DNA from: Methylomonas sp. UP202
GTDB lineage: Bacteria; Pseudomonadota; Gammaproteobacteria; Methylococcales; Methylomonadaceae
Length of the DNA stretch: 64,000 nucleotides
Direction: 5' to 3'
NCBI RefSeq assembly: GCF_029910655.1
Contig: NZ_CP123897.1
Span: 2,159,547-2,223,546, forward strand
Both the position numbers and the translations under genes were made by a program. The notes under the pieces are model-generated. The model saw only the letters and a list, made by a program, of their open reading frames with translations, made no database searches and was not told the DNA's origin. Position 1 is the stretch's first letter. Every line of letters starts with the position of its first letter. Below are positions 36,621-46,229 of the stretch, piece after piece.

Positions 36621-37531
36621 TGGCAAAGCGCAAGTCCGGGCGGGACGTGCATGGCATCGTCTTGCTCGATAAACGCCAAGGCGTGTCGTCGAATAAGGCC
36701 TTGCAGGAAGTCCGGCATTTATTTAACGCCAACAAGGCTGGCCACACCGGTGCGCTGGACCCGTTGGCGACCGGATTGTTGCCGCTTTGTTTCGGCGAAG
36801 CCACCAAGGTGTCCGGCATGCTGCTCGACGACGACAAACGCTACACGGTATCGATGCGGCTAGGCGTCATGACCGATACCGGCGACAGCGACGGTAACAT
36901 CGTTGCCGAAATGCCGGTTCCGGTGTTTAGCGAAGCGGTGTTACAAGCCGCCTTACTCCGCTTTACCGGTGCGATAGACCAGGTCCCGCCGATGTATTCG
37001 GCGTTGAAACATAACGGTAGGAAGCTTTACGAACTGGCGCGCGAAGGCTTGACGATCGAGCGCAAGGCGCGGCCGGTCTCGATTTATGCGCTGACACTAT
37101 TGGCGGCTAGCGATCGGGAATTGACATTGGACGTGGTTTGCTCGAAGGGAACTTACATTCGTTCCTTGGTCGAGGATCTTGGGCAAGCGTTAGGCAGCTG
37201 CGCGACCGTGATTGCATTGCGCCGAACCGAAGCCGGATTGTTTCGTTTGGCGCAAGCCTACACGTTTGAGCAATTGCAGGCCATGAGCAGCGAGCAGCTT
37301 CAAGCGGTTTTGATCGCGCCGGACGAGCCATTGCGCGGCGTGCCGGCGCTAGCCTTGGCCGCTGAGGAGGCTGGTCGGATACGGCAGGGGCAACAAATAG
37401 AAGTCGGCGGCGGCCAGCCGGGGCCGGTGAGAATCTACGGTCCCGAAACCTTTTTGGGGTTGGGCGAAATTCTATTGAATGGTAAACTAGCGCCTAGAAA
37501 ACTGTTTCTGATGGATGATCGAAATGCTTGA
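36620..37531 (+). CDS. truB: tRNA pseudouridine(55) synthase TruB
   Basis: 303 aa. Motifs: GIVLLDKRQGVSSNKALQEVRHLF; AGHTGALDPLATGLLPLCFGEATK with catalytic Asp47; QVPPMYSALKHNGRKLYELAREG; CSKGTYIRSLVEDLGQALG. A PUA-like C-terminal domain follows. Makes pseudouridine 55 in the T-loop of tRNAs. Ends the cluster ahead of rpsO. Confidence 0.96.
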   Translation: MAKRKSGRDVHGIVLLDKRQGVSSNKALQEVRHLFNANKAGHTGALDPLATGLLPLCFGEATKVSGMLLDDDKRYTVSMRLGVMTDTGDSDGNIVAEMPVPVFSEAVLQAALLRFTGAIDQVPPMYSALKHNGRKLYELAREGLTIERKARPVSIYALTLLAASDRELTLDVVCSKGTYIRSLVEDLGQALGSCATVIALRRTEAGLFRLAQAYTFEQLQAMSSEQLQAVLIAPDEPLRGVPALALAAEEAGRIRQGQQIEVGGGQPGPVRIYGPETFLGLGEILLNGKLAPRKLFLMDDRNA

Positions 37532-37636
37532 TTATCCTCGAAAACCGCGTACGTTCCTACACCCTATTGTGGAAGCGGCGCATCTTCGCCATCGTCCGAT
37601 GGCATTCTTTTAATTGATTAATCGATAGGGATTAAA

Positions 37637-37906
37637 ATGGCATTAACCGCAGAACAAAAGAAAGCAGTCGTCGAAGAATATCGTTTGTCGGATTCCGACA
37701 CCGGTTCCACCGAAGTTCAGGTGGCTTTGTTGACCGCGAACATCAACCAGTTGACACCGCACTTTGCCGCTCACAAAAAAGACAACCATTCGCGTCGCGG
37801 TCTGTTGCGCATGGTTAACCAACGCCGCAAATTGCTGGATTATCTGAAAGAAACCGATGTGGCCCGCTACCGCTCCTTGATCGAGCGTTTGGGCATTCGT
37901 AAGTAA
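37637..37906 (+). CDS. rpsO: 30S ribosomal protein S15
   Basis: 89 aa, standard length: [89 protein letters not shown] pattern is typical throughout (key contacts in [12 protein letters not shown]). Binds 16S rRNA early in 30S assembly. In this neighbourhood the family is usually autoregulated through its own leader. Followed by an intrinsic terminator. Confidence 0.97.
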   Translation: MALTAEQKKAVVEEYRLSDSDTGSTEVQVALLTANINQLTPHFAAHKKDNHSRRGLLRMVNQRRKLLDYLKETDVARYRSLIERLGIRK

Positions 37907-37917
37907 TACCGCCCGGA

Positions 37918-37949
37918 AGAAACGGCGTGTCGAGCGCCGTTTCTTTTTT
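37918..37949 (+). terminator. Intrinsic terminator between rpsO and pnp
   Basis: AGAAACGGCG, seven-base loop, CGCCGTTTCT, then TTTTT. In the homologous region of enterobacteria this interval also holds the RNase III site controlling pnp. Confidence 0.85.
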
Positions 37950-37990
37950 AGGCACATTTCAGCACAACCTTTAAAAAAAGGAACCTTATA

Positions 37991-40069
37991 GTGAATCCTA
38001 TCAGGAAACAATTTCAGTACGGGGATCGTCTCGTCACGCTAGAAACCGGCGAAATCGCCCGCCAAGCCAACGGCGCGGTGATCATTGATGTAGAGGGCAC
38101 CACCCTGCTGGTGACTGTGGTCGGTAAAAAGGAAAGTAGCGGCGGCGACTTTTTTCCATTGACGGTGGACTACCAAGAGAAAGCCTTTGCCGCGGGCAAA
38201 ATTCCCGGCGGCTTTTTCAAACGCGAAGGCCGTCCCAGCGAAAACGAAACCCTGATCTCTCGCTTGATCGATCGACCGATTCGCCCATTGTTTCCCGAAG
38301 GCTTTACTAACGAAGTACAAATCATCGCGACGGTATTGTCGTTGAACCCGGAGATAGACACCGAAGCGCCGGCCATTATCGGCGCATCCGCCGCGTTGGC
38401 GGTTTCGGGCCTGCCGTTCAACGGCCCGCTGGGCGCCGCGACCATTGGTTATATCGACGGTCAATATGTGTTGAACCCGACCTTGCCGCAACTGAAGGAA
38501 TCGCGCTTGCGTCTGATGGTCGCCGGCACCCAAAAAGCCGTGTTGATGGTGGAATCGGAAGCCGATTTGCTGCCGGAAGACGTGATGCTGGGCGCGGTAT
38601 TGTTCGGTCATGAGCAAATGCAGGTCGCGATCAATGCGATCAACGAACTGGCCGCCGAAGTCGCTACGCCTGCCCTGAACTGGGCGGCGCCCGCCGACAA
38701 CGAGGCCTTGAAAGCCGCCGTTGCCGCCGAAGCCGAAGCGCAAATCAAAGCCGCCTACCAAATTCCCGAGAAACTGGTCAGACAAGACGCCTTGAGTGCG
38801 ATCCGCGCGGCCGTCGTCGAAAAATTGACCGCCGAAGCTCTGTTTGCCGAAAAAGACATACGCGACGTTATCGAGACCTTGGAATACAACGTCGTTCGTG
38901 GTGCGATTCTGAACGACCGCACCCGTATCGACGGCCGCGATTTGACCACGGTCAGACCGATCACAATTCGTACCAGCGTATTGCCGAGAACCCACGGTTC
39001 GGCACTGTTCACCCGCGGCGAAACTCAAGCCTTGGTTGTCGCGACCCTGGGTACCGAACGCGACGCGCAAATCATCGACGCACTGGCGGGCGAATACAAG
39101 GACACCTTCCTGTTCCACTACAACTTTCCGCCGTTTAGCGTTGGCGAGACCGGCCGCACCGGTTCTCCCAAACGCCGCGAAATCGGTCACGGCCGCCTGG
39201 CCAAGCGCGGCGTGCAAGCCGTGACGCCCACGATCGGCGAATTCCCCTACGTGATTCGCGTCGTTTCGGAAATCACCGAATCGAACGGCTCCAGCTCGAT
39301 GGCGTCGGTGTGCGGCAGCAGCTTGGCGCTGATGGATGCCGGTGTACCGTTGAAAGCGCCGGTCGCCGGCATCGCGATGGGTTTGATCAAGGAAGGCGAT
39401 CAATTCGCCGTGTTGTCGGATATTCTGGGCGACGAAGATCATTTGGGCGACATGGACTTTAAAGTGGCCGGTTCCGAAACCGGTATTACCGCGCTGCAAA
39501 TGGACATCAAGATCGACGGCATTACCCCGGAAATCATGAAAGTCGCGCTGGACCAAGCCAAGCAAGGCCGCCTGCACATATTGGGCGAAATGAACAAAGC
39601 CTTGTCCACATCGCGCACCCAAATGTCGGACTTCGCGCCACGCATCATCACCTTCAAGATCGATCCGTCCAAAATCCGCGAGGTGATCGGTAAGGGCGGC
39701 GTGACGATACGGGCGATCACCGAGCAAACCGGCGCTAGCGTCGATTTGACCGACGACGGTACCGTGAATATCGCTTCGGTCGATAAAGCCGCTGGTGAAG
39801 AAGCCAAACGCATGATCGAGGAAATCACCGCCGAGGTTGAAGTCGGTAAGACTTACGAAGGTAAAGTCGTTCGGTTGATGGATTTCGGCGCATTCGTGAC
39901 GATACTGCCCGGTAAGGATGGCTTGGTACACATCTCGCAAATTTCGGAAGAACGTGTCGAAAAAGTCAGCGACAAATTGTCGGAAGGCGATGTGGTAAAA
40001 GTCAAAGTGCTGGAAATCGACCGCCAAGGCCGGGTGCGTTTGAGCATGAAAGAAGTCGATAACGCTTGA
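37991..40069 (+). CDS. pnp: Polyribonucleotide nucleotidyltransferase (PNPase)
   Basis: 692 aa, with a GTG start preceded by AAAAGGAA. Two RNase PH domains (first with [40 protein letters not shown]; second with [15 protein letters not shown] and [33 protein letters not shown]), then KH ([21 protein letters not shown]) and S1 ([29 protein letters not shown]). Phosphorolytic 3'-5' RNA degradation in the cytoplasm, usually with RNase E. Terminator at 40093-40117. Confidence 0.97.
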   Translation: MNPIRKQFQYGDRLVTLETGEIARQANGAVIIDVEGTTLLVTVVGKKESSGGDFFPLTVDYQEKAFAAGKIPGGFFKREGRPSENETLISRLIDRPIRPLFPEGFTNEVQIIATVLSLNPEIDTEAPAIIGASAALAVSGLPFNGPLGAATIGYIDGQYVLNPTLPQLKESRLRLMVAGTQKAVLMVESEADLLPEDVMLGAVLFGHEQMQVAINAINELAAEVATPALNWAAPADNEALKAAVAAEAEAQIKAAYQIPEKLVRQDALSAIRAAVVEKLTAEALFAEKDIRDVIETLEYNVVRGAILNDRTRIDGRDLTTVRPITIRTSVLPRTHGSALFTRGETQALVVATLGTERDAQIIDALAGEYKDTFLFHYNFPPFSVGETGRTGSPKRREIGHGRLAKRGVQAVTPTIGEFPYVIRVVSEITESNGSSSMASVCGSSLALMDAGVPLKAPVAGIAMGLIKEGDQFAVLSDILGDEDHLGDMDFKVAGSETGITALQMDIKIDGITPEIMKVALDQAKQGRLHILGEMNKALSTSRTQMSDFAPRIITFKIDPSKIREVIGKGGVTIRAITEQTGASVDLTDDGTVNIASVDKAAGEEAKRMIEEITAEVEVGKTYEGKVVRLMDFGAFVTILPGKDGLVHISQISEERVEKVSDKLSEGDVVKVKVLEIDRQGRVRLSMKEVDNA

Positions 40070-40092
40070 TCTTCACGCGTTAAACGATAAGG

Positions 40093-40117
40093 AAAAGGGC
40101 CGCGAGGCCCTTTTTTT
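40093..40117 (+). terminator. Intrinsic terminator of pnp
   Basis: AAAAGGGCC-GCGA-GGCCCTTTT with further T residues. After it, 40118-40411 holds no intact gene; a short tail-like frame (ERVIPDYPAVRGTLES..., ending at a TAG near 40398) could be a remnant. Confidence 0.88.
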
Positions 40118-40411
40118 GTTCTCCGAGACCGGCGTGTTTGCACCGGTATTCCGACGCTAAGGCTTACTCGGCGATGGCAGCGTTCAGATTGACCGTTCAG
40201 GTTTAGAACTGCCGAACATGCTGGCTGCACCGCTCCTAAGGCGGCGAATGACCGGGGCCGCTGCGGTAAACTGAACGCTTTCGGGCCCTAGCGTCGTTGG
40301 AACGCGTTATTCCAGATTATCCGGCGGTGCGTGGCACGTTAGAGAGTTGTTACGAAGAACCGGACTTGATCAGTACGTTCAAGGATAAGATTAAATAGGC
40401 AACCCTTTGAA

Positions 40412-40492
40412 GGCTAACGCTCTTCATCACCAAACGACAAAAGCAGAGCGAAGCCGCGTTTTTAGCGCTCTGAGTGAATGCAGTTGTTAGCC
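40412..40492 (-). other. attC-like (integron recombination) palindrome at the end of the NurA gene
   Basis: Read on the minus strand, it starts GGCTAACAA and ends GCGTTAGCC, i.e. complementary 7-bp outer boxes (R'' GGCTAAC, R' GTTAGCC) with the TAACAA / GCGTTAG context typical of integron attC sites. Inside are a short second complementary pair (TTCA / TGAA) and a central stem (CAGAGCG / CGCTCTG). Total 81 bp, within the attC size range. The NurA stop codon TAA lies inside the R'' box, exactly as in gene cassettes. No integrase gene or second clear attC is in the window, and the boxes deviate slightly from the RYYYAAC/GTTRRRY consensus. Confidence 0.55.
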
Positions 40493-41848
40493 ATGATTTA
40501 TCCCATTTGCCGCAAATTTTTCCAACAAAATTTTACTCGGATGGTTTGCAAGTGAAACCAATTTGTTAGCCAAAGCAACTGGAATTATTGAATCGTCATA
40601 CATATCGCATTTTAATTTTTGTATATTCACCAAAATCTTTTCCAAATTCTGATACAAAGCTAATTCAGGCTTTTTAATAACTTCTTTATTGTTAACGGGA
40701 ATGGATAATACTATGACCTGGCCATCTGCTGAATGATAAATGACCTTTCCTCCATAATAGGATGTACTTCCATAATGCATATTATTGTGGTCACCTGGAA
40801 CGATATATTTATAGATATACTCGTTGCTTAACAGAATAAAATGCCCTGCATTTAATATTACTTTCCCTTCTTTTGGCAAACTAATCTCATGCGCATGCTC
40901 TACAAATGCTCCACTCTTTTCTAAGCCAACAAGAAATAATGCTTCATTTTCTAGTAAATAATTACAAAGTTCGCGCATCGGTTTATGCATGTTGGCAGTT
41001 TGCCCTGAAAAACTTAAAGGGCCATCCGTGATAAACAGAAACTTTTTTAATAACGCGGGTTGTAATTTCAATATTGAACGAATAAAATGAACAAGAATAA
41101 CTTGCTCGATAAGTCTTGTTAAATAACCTAGAATACCTCCCGCTCCTTGTTCATCGTCAATAGCCTCGTCTAAACGAAAAACATCTGTTAAATAGATAAC
41201 TCCCGACCCAAAATCAAAAGTGTAATCCTTGCTCATTTTTGTTTTTTCTAGCTCAATTTTTCCACTTCCAACACCGTTATTAGGGTCATTCGATAAAATA
41301 TAAACATCGAGTGGCTTATCTTTATACTCTTCAAATATGAACCATGAAAGAGTTTCCATGAATGAATTGCTCTCTCGTTTCTGGATAAAGAAATCATAAA
41401 TGATCTTTCTAACTGAACTTGTTAAGGACTTTTGATCCTTTGAAATAATATTTCGTATAGGAATGGCTAACTTGAACCTTTGGAGATTATGCAGTTTTTG
41501 CATATCTTCAGGAAAAATAAAAGGTTTTTGTGAAAGCGAATCAAGGTCATCTTTTTTAAACAGTAACGCCCCAAACTGAAAGAAAGCTATTTGCGATGAG
41601 GGAAAGCTTTTTTTTACTTCAACAGTCGTGTATCCACCATCGACAGCTAGAATATGATGAATAGGGTTTTCAATATTTTCATCCAATTTGAAAAGCAGCT
41701 TTTTATCTTTTTCTTCAATATCTTCTGCGTTCTTAGGAAAAGAGCAATTTTTTACAAACTCTTGAATAAATGGGTCTTTAATGAGATGGGTATGATTATT
41801 TTTTGCCGCCCATTCATTTGGCTTATGACTACGACTTGTCGAACCCAT
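40487..41848 (-). CDS. NurA-domain nuclease of the MTase-HerA-NurA operon
   Basis: 453 aa. NurA-type fold landmarks: ILAVDGGYTTVEV (Asp70, predicted metal ligand) and FLFITDGPLSFSG (Asp275, second catalytic Asp region), then VGLEKSGAFVEHAHEI. NurA proteins are RNase H-like nucleases that work with HerA hexamers in end resection in archaea and recur in bacterial defence loci. Third gene of the operon, two bases after herA. AT-rich and codon-biased unlike neighbours (many AAA, AAT, TTT codons), pointing to transfer. The stop codon lies inside an attC-like palindrome. The family call rests on motifs and on the HerA partner. Confidence 0.82.
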   Translation of the reverse strand: MGSTSRSHKPNEWAAKNNHTHLIKDPFIQEFVKNCSFPKNAEDIEEKDKKLLFKLDENIENPIHHILAVDGGYTTVEVKKSFPSSQIAFFQFGALLFKKDDLDSLSQKPFIFPEDMQKLHNLQRFKLAIPIRNIISKDQKSLTSSVRKIIYDFFIQKRESNSFMETLSWFIFEEYKDKPLDVYILSNDPNNGVGSGKIELEKTKMSKDYTFDFGSGVIYLTDVFRLDEAIDDEQGAGGILGYLTRLIEQVILVHFIRSILKLQPALLKKFLFITDGPLSFSGQTANMHKPMRELCNYLLENEALFLVGLEKSGAFVEHAHEISLPKEGKVILNAGHFILLSNEYIYKYIVPGDHNNMHYGSTSYYGGKVIYHSADGQVIVLSIPVNNKEVIKKPELALYQNLEKILVNIQKLKCDMYDDSIIPVALANKLVSLANHPSKILLEKFAANGINHG

Positions 41849-41850
41849 AT

Positions 41851-43893
41851 TTACTTACCTTTATTAGCAAGAAAACGGTCAATTTGTACTGGAACAACGA
41901 AAGGGTTTGTGTACGTTTTCATACGAACAAAACCTTTATCGTTTCCAGAACTGAATTTTAATAATGATGATGTAAAGTCTGAAAAGTCATAATATTTCTT
42001 TAATTCCTTCATTTCATCATCATTGTTTAAATGGGCGATAAACCAATTTTGCGTGTTTTTTAGGATATTTGAGCTGATTGAACTCACTTCTTGCGTAGCA
42101 TAGACCATACCTAAATGTAGCTTCGCACCTTCTTTAGCGAGTCGGTTATAAACATCTGTTAAATCTTTCTCGTCTTTTTTAGGAAATAAATTATGCGCCT
42201 CTTCAAAATAAAATTGAATGAAATTATTGGGTGTATTTTCAACAAACCTTGCCATTGCGTTATTAAAAATGGCTTTGCAGATTCTCTCAGAAAACAACTT
42301 TTGAACTACAGGTGATCCCTGCGAAAGATCAACAATGACAATCTTACCGTTTCTTAATAAATCAGGAATTTCCTCTTCAAATGATTTGTCTATAACATTT
42401 GTGTGCAAATCATGAAGTTCCTTTACCCGCAATTTTTTATATCCACTAACTGAGTTTTTTTCACCTGGTTGTTTAAAGCCGGTTAGAAAAATAAGAAGGG
42501 ACTTTAAATCATCATCAGCCCACTCATGTCCTTTATCATTTTCGTACTTTGTGAAGAATTCATTTTCTTTGTAAACCTTCCAAATTCTTTCAAACCATGA
42601 AGTTGCCTGTTGAGGCGTTATTCCTTTGGATGGATCAATTCCATCATTAATATCAGCATTTCCCATAAATTTAATATTGAAACCATTAGGCAATGGAAAG
42701 CCAGCCTTATACAAACAACATAGATAGGCAGCCTTAACTCGGTTATATCTCGTCATTGAACTGCTAAAAGGACTTTTATCTTCGGGTTCAGACAAATCTA
42801 CTGCAGCAAAATTGTTAACATAATCACCTGTTACCCGATTTGCATCGAAATAGCTTTTAATCAATTCAAAACCATTTTCAATTTCCTTGTAAAAGTTGAC
42901 TTTCATTACTTTAAAACCTGGTTTGTCGAGCACGCTATACCTCGTTACATCTGAGCTATAAAGTTCAAAAATGGCAGTTCCTTTATCTTGTAGGTTAGGG
43001 TTGGCATATTCACCATTGACATCAAATATGATTTGACCAACGGGAAATTCAGGCGCACCTACATTGGTAAACGGCTCAATTAATTCATTTTTTTTAAAAC
43101 ACGGTTTTGATGGTGCTTTTTTTGAAATTTCAGCAGTTGCCTCGATAATTTTTTTTACTGTATTCGACTTACCTGTTCTGGTCATTCCAAACAATGCGGT
43201 TCTTTTGCCAATGAAATCGCCCGGACTGATAAAAACATCTACGTTGGGTTGCTCTATTTGAAAGCGGCGACTTGAACTGTAGCGCACGTGACCAATTTTA
43301 AATTCATTTTCGTTTCCAGCTATAATGTCACCATCCCTTTGGTTAACAATTTTATGCAATATATCATCTGTCGCTTTATAAACACTGTAGTTATTTGCGG
43401 AGTAAAAGTTTTCTAAATCAGCTCCAAACTCAACAAGTTCTTTAGTTTTTTGCTCGCCTTCTTCTAATACTGCCTCTTTAATTTTATAGAATGAGCCTAA
43501 AACTCGACATTCAAGCCCTGAAAAACTAAATTCGTAACGAGTAAAATCGTCTAATTTACTTTTGTCTTTACTTCCAGCTAGACCGCTTATATCTGAACCA
43601 TCTTTATAGTATTCAATCATCGAACTGACAACATCATTATCAGTTGGTAATTTCGATGGTGTTAATGCTCTAAGCAAAATTGCTTCCTGAACACTATCTT
43701 CGCCATCATAAAACGCCAGTAGAAAGGTACCCTGAGGAATTCCTTTAACTTCATTTTTCCAGGCATCTGAAATTAATATTTGTGCTTTATCGTAATCTAG
43801 ATAAAAAGGACGGCCAACAAATAGAGCTTTATTTCTACCTTTTTTAAAAATATCAACGTTTGCTATTTCTTTAAGATGATGTTCCAGCATCAA
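41851..43893 (-). CDS. HerA-type FtsK/HerA ATPase (DUF87) of the operon
   Basis: 680 aa. N-terminal HAS-barrel-like region (about 1-220), Walker A GMTRTGKSN (236-244), Walker B FYFEEAHN (561-568), then the HerA signature region ATQEVSSISSNILKNTQNWFIAHLNN. The long insert between Walker A and B (about 300-520) is larger than in archaeal HerA. Expected to form a hexameric DNA motor that feeds DNA to the NurA-type partner. Start overlaps the methyltransferase stop (ATGA). As AT-rich as the rest of the island. Confidence 0.88.
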   Translation of the reverse strand: MMLEHHLKEIANVDIFKKGRNKALFVGRPFYLDYDKAQILISDAWKNEVKGIPQGTFLLAFYDGEDSVQEAILLRALTPSKLPTDNDVVSSMIEYYKDGSDISGLAGSKDKSKLDDFTRYEFSFSGLECRVLGSFYKIKEAVLEEGEQKTKELVEFGADLENFYSANNYSVYKATDDILHKIVNQRDGDIIAGNENEFKIGHVRYSSSRRFQIEQPNVDVFISPGDFIGKRTALFGMTRTGKSNTVKKIIEATAEISKKAPSKPCFKKNELIEPFTNVGAPEFPVGQIIFDVNGEYANPNLQDKGTAIFELYSSDVTRYSVLDKPGFKVMKVNFYKEIENGFELIKSYFDANRVTGDYVNNFAAVDLSEPEDKSPFSSSMTRYNRVKAAYLCCLYKAGFPLPNGFNIKFMGNADINDGIDPSKGITPQQATSWFERIWKVYKENEFFTKYENDKGHEWADDDLKSLLIFLTGFKQPGEKNSVSGYKKLRVKELHDLHTNVIDKSFEEEIPDLLRNGKIVIVDLSQGSPVVQKLFSERICKAIFNNAMARFVENTPNNFIQFYFEEAHNLFPKKDEKDLTDVYNRLAKEGAKLHLGMVYATQEVSSISSNILKNTQNWFIAHLNNDDEMKELKKYYDFSDFTSSLLKFSSGNDKGFVRMKTYTNPFVVPVQIDRFLANKGK

Positions 43894-44891
43894 GCAACTC
43901 CTCGTAATTTTGTTGGATTGATTTTTAAAATTGCCTCCAAATCTGGATCATCAAATCTTATGATCGAATCGTAGGCGTAATCTTCGTTAATTTCTACCGA
44001 AACCCAGTTTCTCTTTAGTTTTTCAGCAACATAGCCAGTGGTATTACTTCCTGCAAACGGATCTAAAATATAATCACCTTCATCAGTCAAAAATTCTGTA
44101 AAAAAACTGATAAGCCCTCCGTGCATACGCGCAGGATGTGGTGTTATTTTTTCTTCTCTGCATTTTCGTAGAAAGTAATCATTCGAATTTGTATTTGAAA
44201 AACTTAATACGTTGTGAGGTAACCTTACGTCTCTTTTATCATCAATTGAATCTAGTTCAAATAAGTTATGAGCAATGCTGCCGCCGTGATCTTTTGCAAA
44301 TGCTTTTTCGCTAATGTCATGTTGAGATGGACGTTTTCCTGCATTAAATTTTTGTTCTTTCAATAGTTTCTTCATACTGTTACTGTATGGACGCAACACT
44401 TTTGAATTATCAGCTTTTGGATAATCCGATTTAGACATCCACCAAACATGAGTGTAACTATCAACTGTACGCAGTCTATTTACTGTAACCCATTGGGCTG
44501 GAGATGGTAGCCTTGAAGGGTTATATGAAATAAACTCTTGAATTAGTCGTAAATTAGAATTCTGGTTATTAACCATTCCAAATAAGCACTCTAGATGCAG
44601 AAGTGATTGTACTGGGCGAAACTCCTCCCATGCATTACCAATCTCGATAACTAACGATCCATCATTAGTTAATAATTCATCAAAAATTGGAGCTAAATTT
44701 ACAAACCATTGTAAATAATCATCCCCATTTAAATTTCCGTATCGTTTTTTTGCATTAAGAGGAAACGGTGGAGAGGTGATGATTAATTGGAATTTATTTT
44801 TGTAGTATCGTTTTAAATAGCTTTTTGCTATTTCCAGAGAGTCACCTACAAGTAATTTTCCATAATTAGTTTCATATAACTTTTTTTTCAT
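43890..44891 (-). CDS. SPPF-type DNA methyltransferase (beta class, probably N4-cytosine)
   Basis: 333 aa from the ATG at 44891; a start 20 codons upstream (44951) is possible but its leader lacks family similarity. Order of motifs is the beta arrangement: catalytic motif IV ITSPPFPL (about 38-45) near the N-terminus, S-adenosylmethionine motif I DPFAGSNTTG (277-286) near the C-terminus. SPPF/SPPY is typical of N4-cytosine enzymes such as M.PvuII, though some N6-adenine enzymes share the layout. The first gene of the operon; no classical restriction endonuclease is adjacent, so HerA-NurA is the likely effector that the methylation guards against (inference). Confidence 0.88.
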   Translation of the reverse strand: MKKKLYETNYGKLLVGDSLEIAKSYLKRYYKNKFQLIITSPPFPLNAKKRYGNLNGDDYLQWFVNLAPIFDELLTNDGSLVIEIGNAWEEFRPVQSLLHLECLFGMVNNQNSNLRLIQEFISYNPSRLPSPAQWVTVNRLRTVDSYTHVWWMSKSDYPKADNSKVLRPYSNSMKKLLKEQKFNAGKRPSQHDISEKAFAKDHGGSIAHNLFELDSIDDKRDVRLPHNVLSFSNTNSNDYFLRKCREEKITPHPARMHGGLISFFTEFLTDEGDYILDPFAGSNTTGYVAEKLKRNWVSVEINEDYAYDSIIRFDDPDLEAILKINPTKLRGVA

Positions 44892-44960
44892 TAATCCAAA
44901 AGTCCCTAGTTCCTTTTTAATTTTGTGATTATAGCTCAACCTAAATGGCAAATTAGTTAT

Positions 44961-45051
44961 TAGATATATATGTATATCTACCGAAAAATGATCTTCAAAC
45001 CGATATTATTGATCTGCATATGCCCTTTCTTTCTGTATATCATTCGGTAGA
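44961..45051. promoter_or_regulatory. Palindromic control region upstream of the methyltransferase
   Basis: A near-perfect 20-bp palindrome (44961-44980, TAGATATATATGTATATCTA, two mismatches) lies 70 bp upstream of the preferred methyltransferase start. It overlaps an inverted repeat TCTACCGA..ATGAT (44977-44992) / ATCATTCGGTAGA (45039-45051), and TGTATATC recurs directly at 44971 and 45034. Looks like an operator/promoter region for the operon; the regulator is unknown. Confidence 0.5.
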
Positions 45052-45407
45052 GAAATAATGTCTAGTAACGGCCACACTCCTGCCATTAAATCAGAGCAAT
45101 TGAAAGTCTGCAACGGGTCGATCTCGCTCATTGCGCCCACGCCTTTGCTCGGTCGGAGCTCCAACGCTATCCACCAAAACTTCGACGAACCTTACCGGCA
45201 CCGTAACTTGCGCGGTGCTTGGCAAAGCGAGCGTCGGCGCGACGGACCTGGAGATACACTAAGTTGCCGAGACGGAAGATTGCCCGCCGGTCTGGCGGGT
45301 TTTGCTCGATCCTTCGCTGTTCGAGCGAATCGAAGCTGTCCAGGGTCCCTTATCACTCGACGAGTTGCCATTGCAACATCGACAATCCGTTGCGGACGCG
45401 GATCGAT

Positions 45408-45890
45408 GTTAGATAAACACCCATTATCCTCTGTTGAACATCGAGCGACGCCTGATCGGCAGGCAAGCTTCTAATGCAAACACCGAGTGCCGCGTGTTTA
45501 ACACCGGCGTGCCGCAACTTGACGCCGGGCGTTCGCCGATGAACAGGTGACGATCTCGATTAAATACCGAGCCGCCAATGATTGACAGGCAGCCGTCTCT
45601 GCCGAACAGCGGCGCGTGTCCGATTAACAGCGGCGTTTGCGTGTTAAACAAGCGGTGCTGACTGTCCATATTAGAAGGCTGCGTGTTCAGCGTGAAGGTT
45701 TGCACGTTCACCGTGGTACCCTGGATGTTCATATGAAGATACTGCATGTTGAGATAAGAACGCTACCGGTAGAAACCGCAATGTTGCCTATCGCGATGAC
45801 ACCGCAGCCGGTCGAGCGCGGACACCTGACCGTTCAAACCCGCACCGCTGCCGGTTTCGATGGGAACGGTGCGATTGATCGGCGGCATTG
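45408..45890. repeat. Degenerate tract of 21-bp repeats (about 23 units)
   Basis: When cut every 21 bp from 45408, units align around a loose consensus such as GCCGGTTTAACAGCGGCGTGCT; examples: GTCCGATTAACAGCGGCGTTT, GCGTGTTAAACAAGCGGTGCT, GCGTGTTTAACACCGGCGTGC. No indel is needed over 19-23 units. Frames on both strands read as heptads (plus: LHVHRGT, LDVHMKI, LHVEIRT; minus: QHRLFNT, QTPLLIG). Neither frame has a convincing start. Between the island and this tract, 45061-45407 has only a short open stretch (45263-45412, with PPVWRVLLDPSLFERIEAVQGP) that may be a decayed gene end. 45891-46229 shows nothing. Confidence 0.65.
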
Positions 45891-46229
45891 TCAATGAAGA
45901 TCATGCGAGGCCGGATTTATTTTCCCATTCTATTAAGCTCGCAATTCACGGAGCGCAATGACATTTTGAATGACGGCTTCTTGCCTTTTTCGGCCACCGT
46001 AACTTAAACCTTATCTGGCAATAAGGGGGCGATTGCGCCAATTCATCACTTCCAAAAACTGTCATTCAACGCTGGCGCAATCATTTCGGAATCGATGGCT
46101 GGGTCTGCGTCGGAACTGGTGGCGGTTTTCAAGCGGAACGGTTGGCTGATTTTGGTCGGAATACGGACTTGAGTCTTCGCAGCGATCCGATTCGTTCGGA
46201 TTCGTTTGACTTGTCTCGGACCAGGCCGG

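Noticed and set aside
38039..40027. 662-codon frame antisense to pnp
   Set aside because: Shadow of pnp; PNPase motifs are complete on the plus strand.
40300..40400. Protein-like tail (ERVIPDYPAVRGTLES...) between pnp and the NurA gene
   Set aside because: Too short to assign and has no start; noted only as a possible remnant.
45058..45474. 138-codon plus-strand frame beside the AT-rich island
   Set aside because: Crosses from AT-rich to GC-rich sequence and into the 21-bp tract; no domain visible; another frame there (45263-45412) looks more coding-like but is only a fragment.
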